Assembly (NCBI GenBank): GCA_011523115.1
Contig: WTHO01000252.1
Coordinates: forward strand, 1-6,896
Direction: 5' to 3'
DNA from: Halieaceae bacterium
GTDB lineage: Bacteria; Pseudomonadota; Gammaproteobacteria; Pseudomonadales; Halieaceae
DNA: 6,896 nt
Shown here: in pieces, positions 6,475 through 6,896 of the stretch
Position numbering within the stretch: the stretch's first letter is position 1
How the letters are laid out: the number at the start of each line of letters is the position of its first letter
The notes under the pieces: generated by a model
What the model was told of the DNA's origin: nothing
Database searches by the model: none
The model's input: the letters and a program-made list of their open reading frames with translations, nothing else
Program-made: the position numbers and the translations under genes

Positions 6475-6521
6475 TCCTATGAGTGGGCTGAAAATTCGGT
6501 GTTCAGTGCGAGATGTCATGG

Positions 6522-6556
6522 GACCTAGCAATACACTACACTCGGGCACTTAGGTC
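6522..6556. repeat. GACCTA/TAGGTC inverted repeat upstream of the receptor gene
   Basis: Perfect 6-bp arms at 6522-6527 and 6551-6556 are separated by 23 bp, a little under three helical turns from arm to arm. It lies in the 114-nt gap between the MFS gene and the receptor. It could be a dimeric regulator site; the loop is too long and no T tract follows, so it is not an intrinsic terminator for the transporter. It may be chance. Confidence 0.22.
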
Positions 6557-6577
6557 GTTAAAAGTTTGATTTGGAGC

Positions 6578-6581
6578 GGAG
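6578..6581 (+). promoter_or_regulatory. Ribosome binding site of the receptor gene
   Basis: GGAG, within the purine-rich stretch GGAGCGGAG (6573-6581), lies 7 nt before ATG 6589 and supports that start. Confidence 0.55.
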
Positions 6582-6588
6582 TCACGTA

Positions 6589-6896
6589 ATGGCAAGTTTT
6601 GAACAGAAGTTTTCCCACTCTTCATTTCCACCCAAAAGCAGATCGCTTCGACTGCCGCCAGCATCAGCTCTGAAGCGGAGGATGAGGGGTGTCATCTGCC
6701 TCATGGCGATCGCGACTTTTCCCACAAGTGTAAACGCCAACCTGGAAGAGGTAGTGGTAACGGCGCGGAAGAAAGTCGAGTCGCTACAAGACACGCCTAT
6801 TTCGGTAACGGCACTCTCTGGAGATCGCTTAGAGGACATGGGCTTATCGCGCATCACAAAACTTCAGAACGTGACGCCTAATCTCGTGTTCCAGAA
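6589..6896 (+). CDS. TonB-dependent outer-membrane receptor, N-terminal part
   Basis: The frame is open from ATG 6589 to the right edge, giving 102 complete codons of a gene that would normally run to roughly 700-850 aa. Residues 29-33 (KRRMR) are basic, 34-46 are hydrophobic, and SVNA at 47-50 is a likely signal-peptidase site. The mature end would begin NLEEVVVTARKK (51-62), which contains the TonB-box region and the start of the plug. TPISVTALSGDRLEDMGL (69-86) and LQNVTPNLVF (92-101) are typical plug-domain sequences of the receptor class common in marine gammaproteobacteria and sphingomonads. GGAG lies 7 nt before the ATG. The leader of about 30 residues before the hydrophobic core is longer than usual; an internal ATG at 6682 would give a conventional signal peptide but has its GGAGG directly abutting it. 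The receptor would import a bulky or scarce ligand with TonB energy. Here it probably serves the same catabolic locus as the MFS carrier. The ligand is unknown; siderophores are possible but the context argues for a carbon source. Confidence 0.88.
   Translation, partial: MASFEQKFSHSSFPPKSRSLRLPPASALKRRMRGVICLMAIATFPTSVNANLEEVVVTARKKVESLQDTPISVTALSGDRLEDMGLSRITKLQNVTPNLVFQ

Noticed and set aside
6582..6857. Open frame of 91 codons on the minus strand
   Set aside because: Antisense to the receptor start, which has a ribosome binding site, signal peptide and plug motifs on the plus strand.

Overview
The window looks like part of a catabolic accessory locus from a Gram-negative bacterium. The strongest sign is the start of a TonB-dependent outer-membrane receptor at the right edge, with a signal peptide followed by a plug domain opening LEEVVVTARK. 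This receptor style, a moderately high G+C content by eye, and the mix of oxidative enzymes would fit a marine gammaproteobacterium (Cellvibrionales/Halieaceae-like) or a sphingomonad. That placement is inference; no marker gene is present.

Layout. Five genes point left (minus strand), in transcription order: an aldehyde dehydrogenase (4905-3481), an AhpD/carboxymuconolactone-decarboxylase-fold protein (3322-2744), a Baeyer-Villiger-type flavin monooxygenase (2659-1049), a short-chain dehydrogenase (957-181), and the first 17 codons of a probable VOC (glyoxalase/dioxygenase-fold) protein running off the left edge (53-1). Two genes point right: an MFS transporter of the aromatic-acid:H+ symporter type (5143-6474) and the truncated TonB-dependent receptor (6589 to the edge). 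The two groups diverge from a 237-bp intergenic region (4906-5142) that should hold both promoters. No gap exceeds 300 bases. No tRNA, rRNA, CRISPR array, insertion sequence or regulator gene was seen.

How the genes may work together (inference). The receptor would bring a scarce, probably aromatic or alicyclic compound across the outer membrane, and the MFS carrier would take it or an acid product across the inner membrane. The short-chain dehydrogenase could oxidise an alcohol to a ketone, the monooxygenase could insert oxygen to give an ester or lactone, and the aldehyde dehydrogenase could oxidise an aldehyde to an acid. An esterase/lactonase expected after the Baeyer-Villiger step is not in the window. 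The substrate cannot be named from sequence.

The most unusual points are family-signature residues replaced in otherwise intact enzymes: His to Leu in the monooxygenase fingerprint, His to Phe in the AhpD-like CxxCxxxH motif, Lys to Met in the aldehyde dehydrogenase cofactor site, and Asn to His at the SDR tetrad position. A second point is a three-copy complementary heptamer between the short-chain dehydrogenase and the VOC gene that could form two mutually exclusive RNA hairpins.
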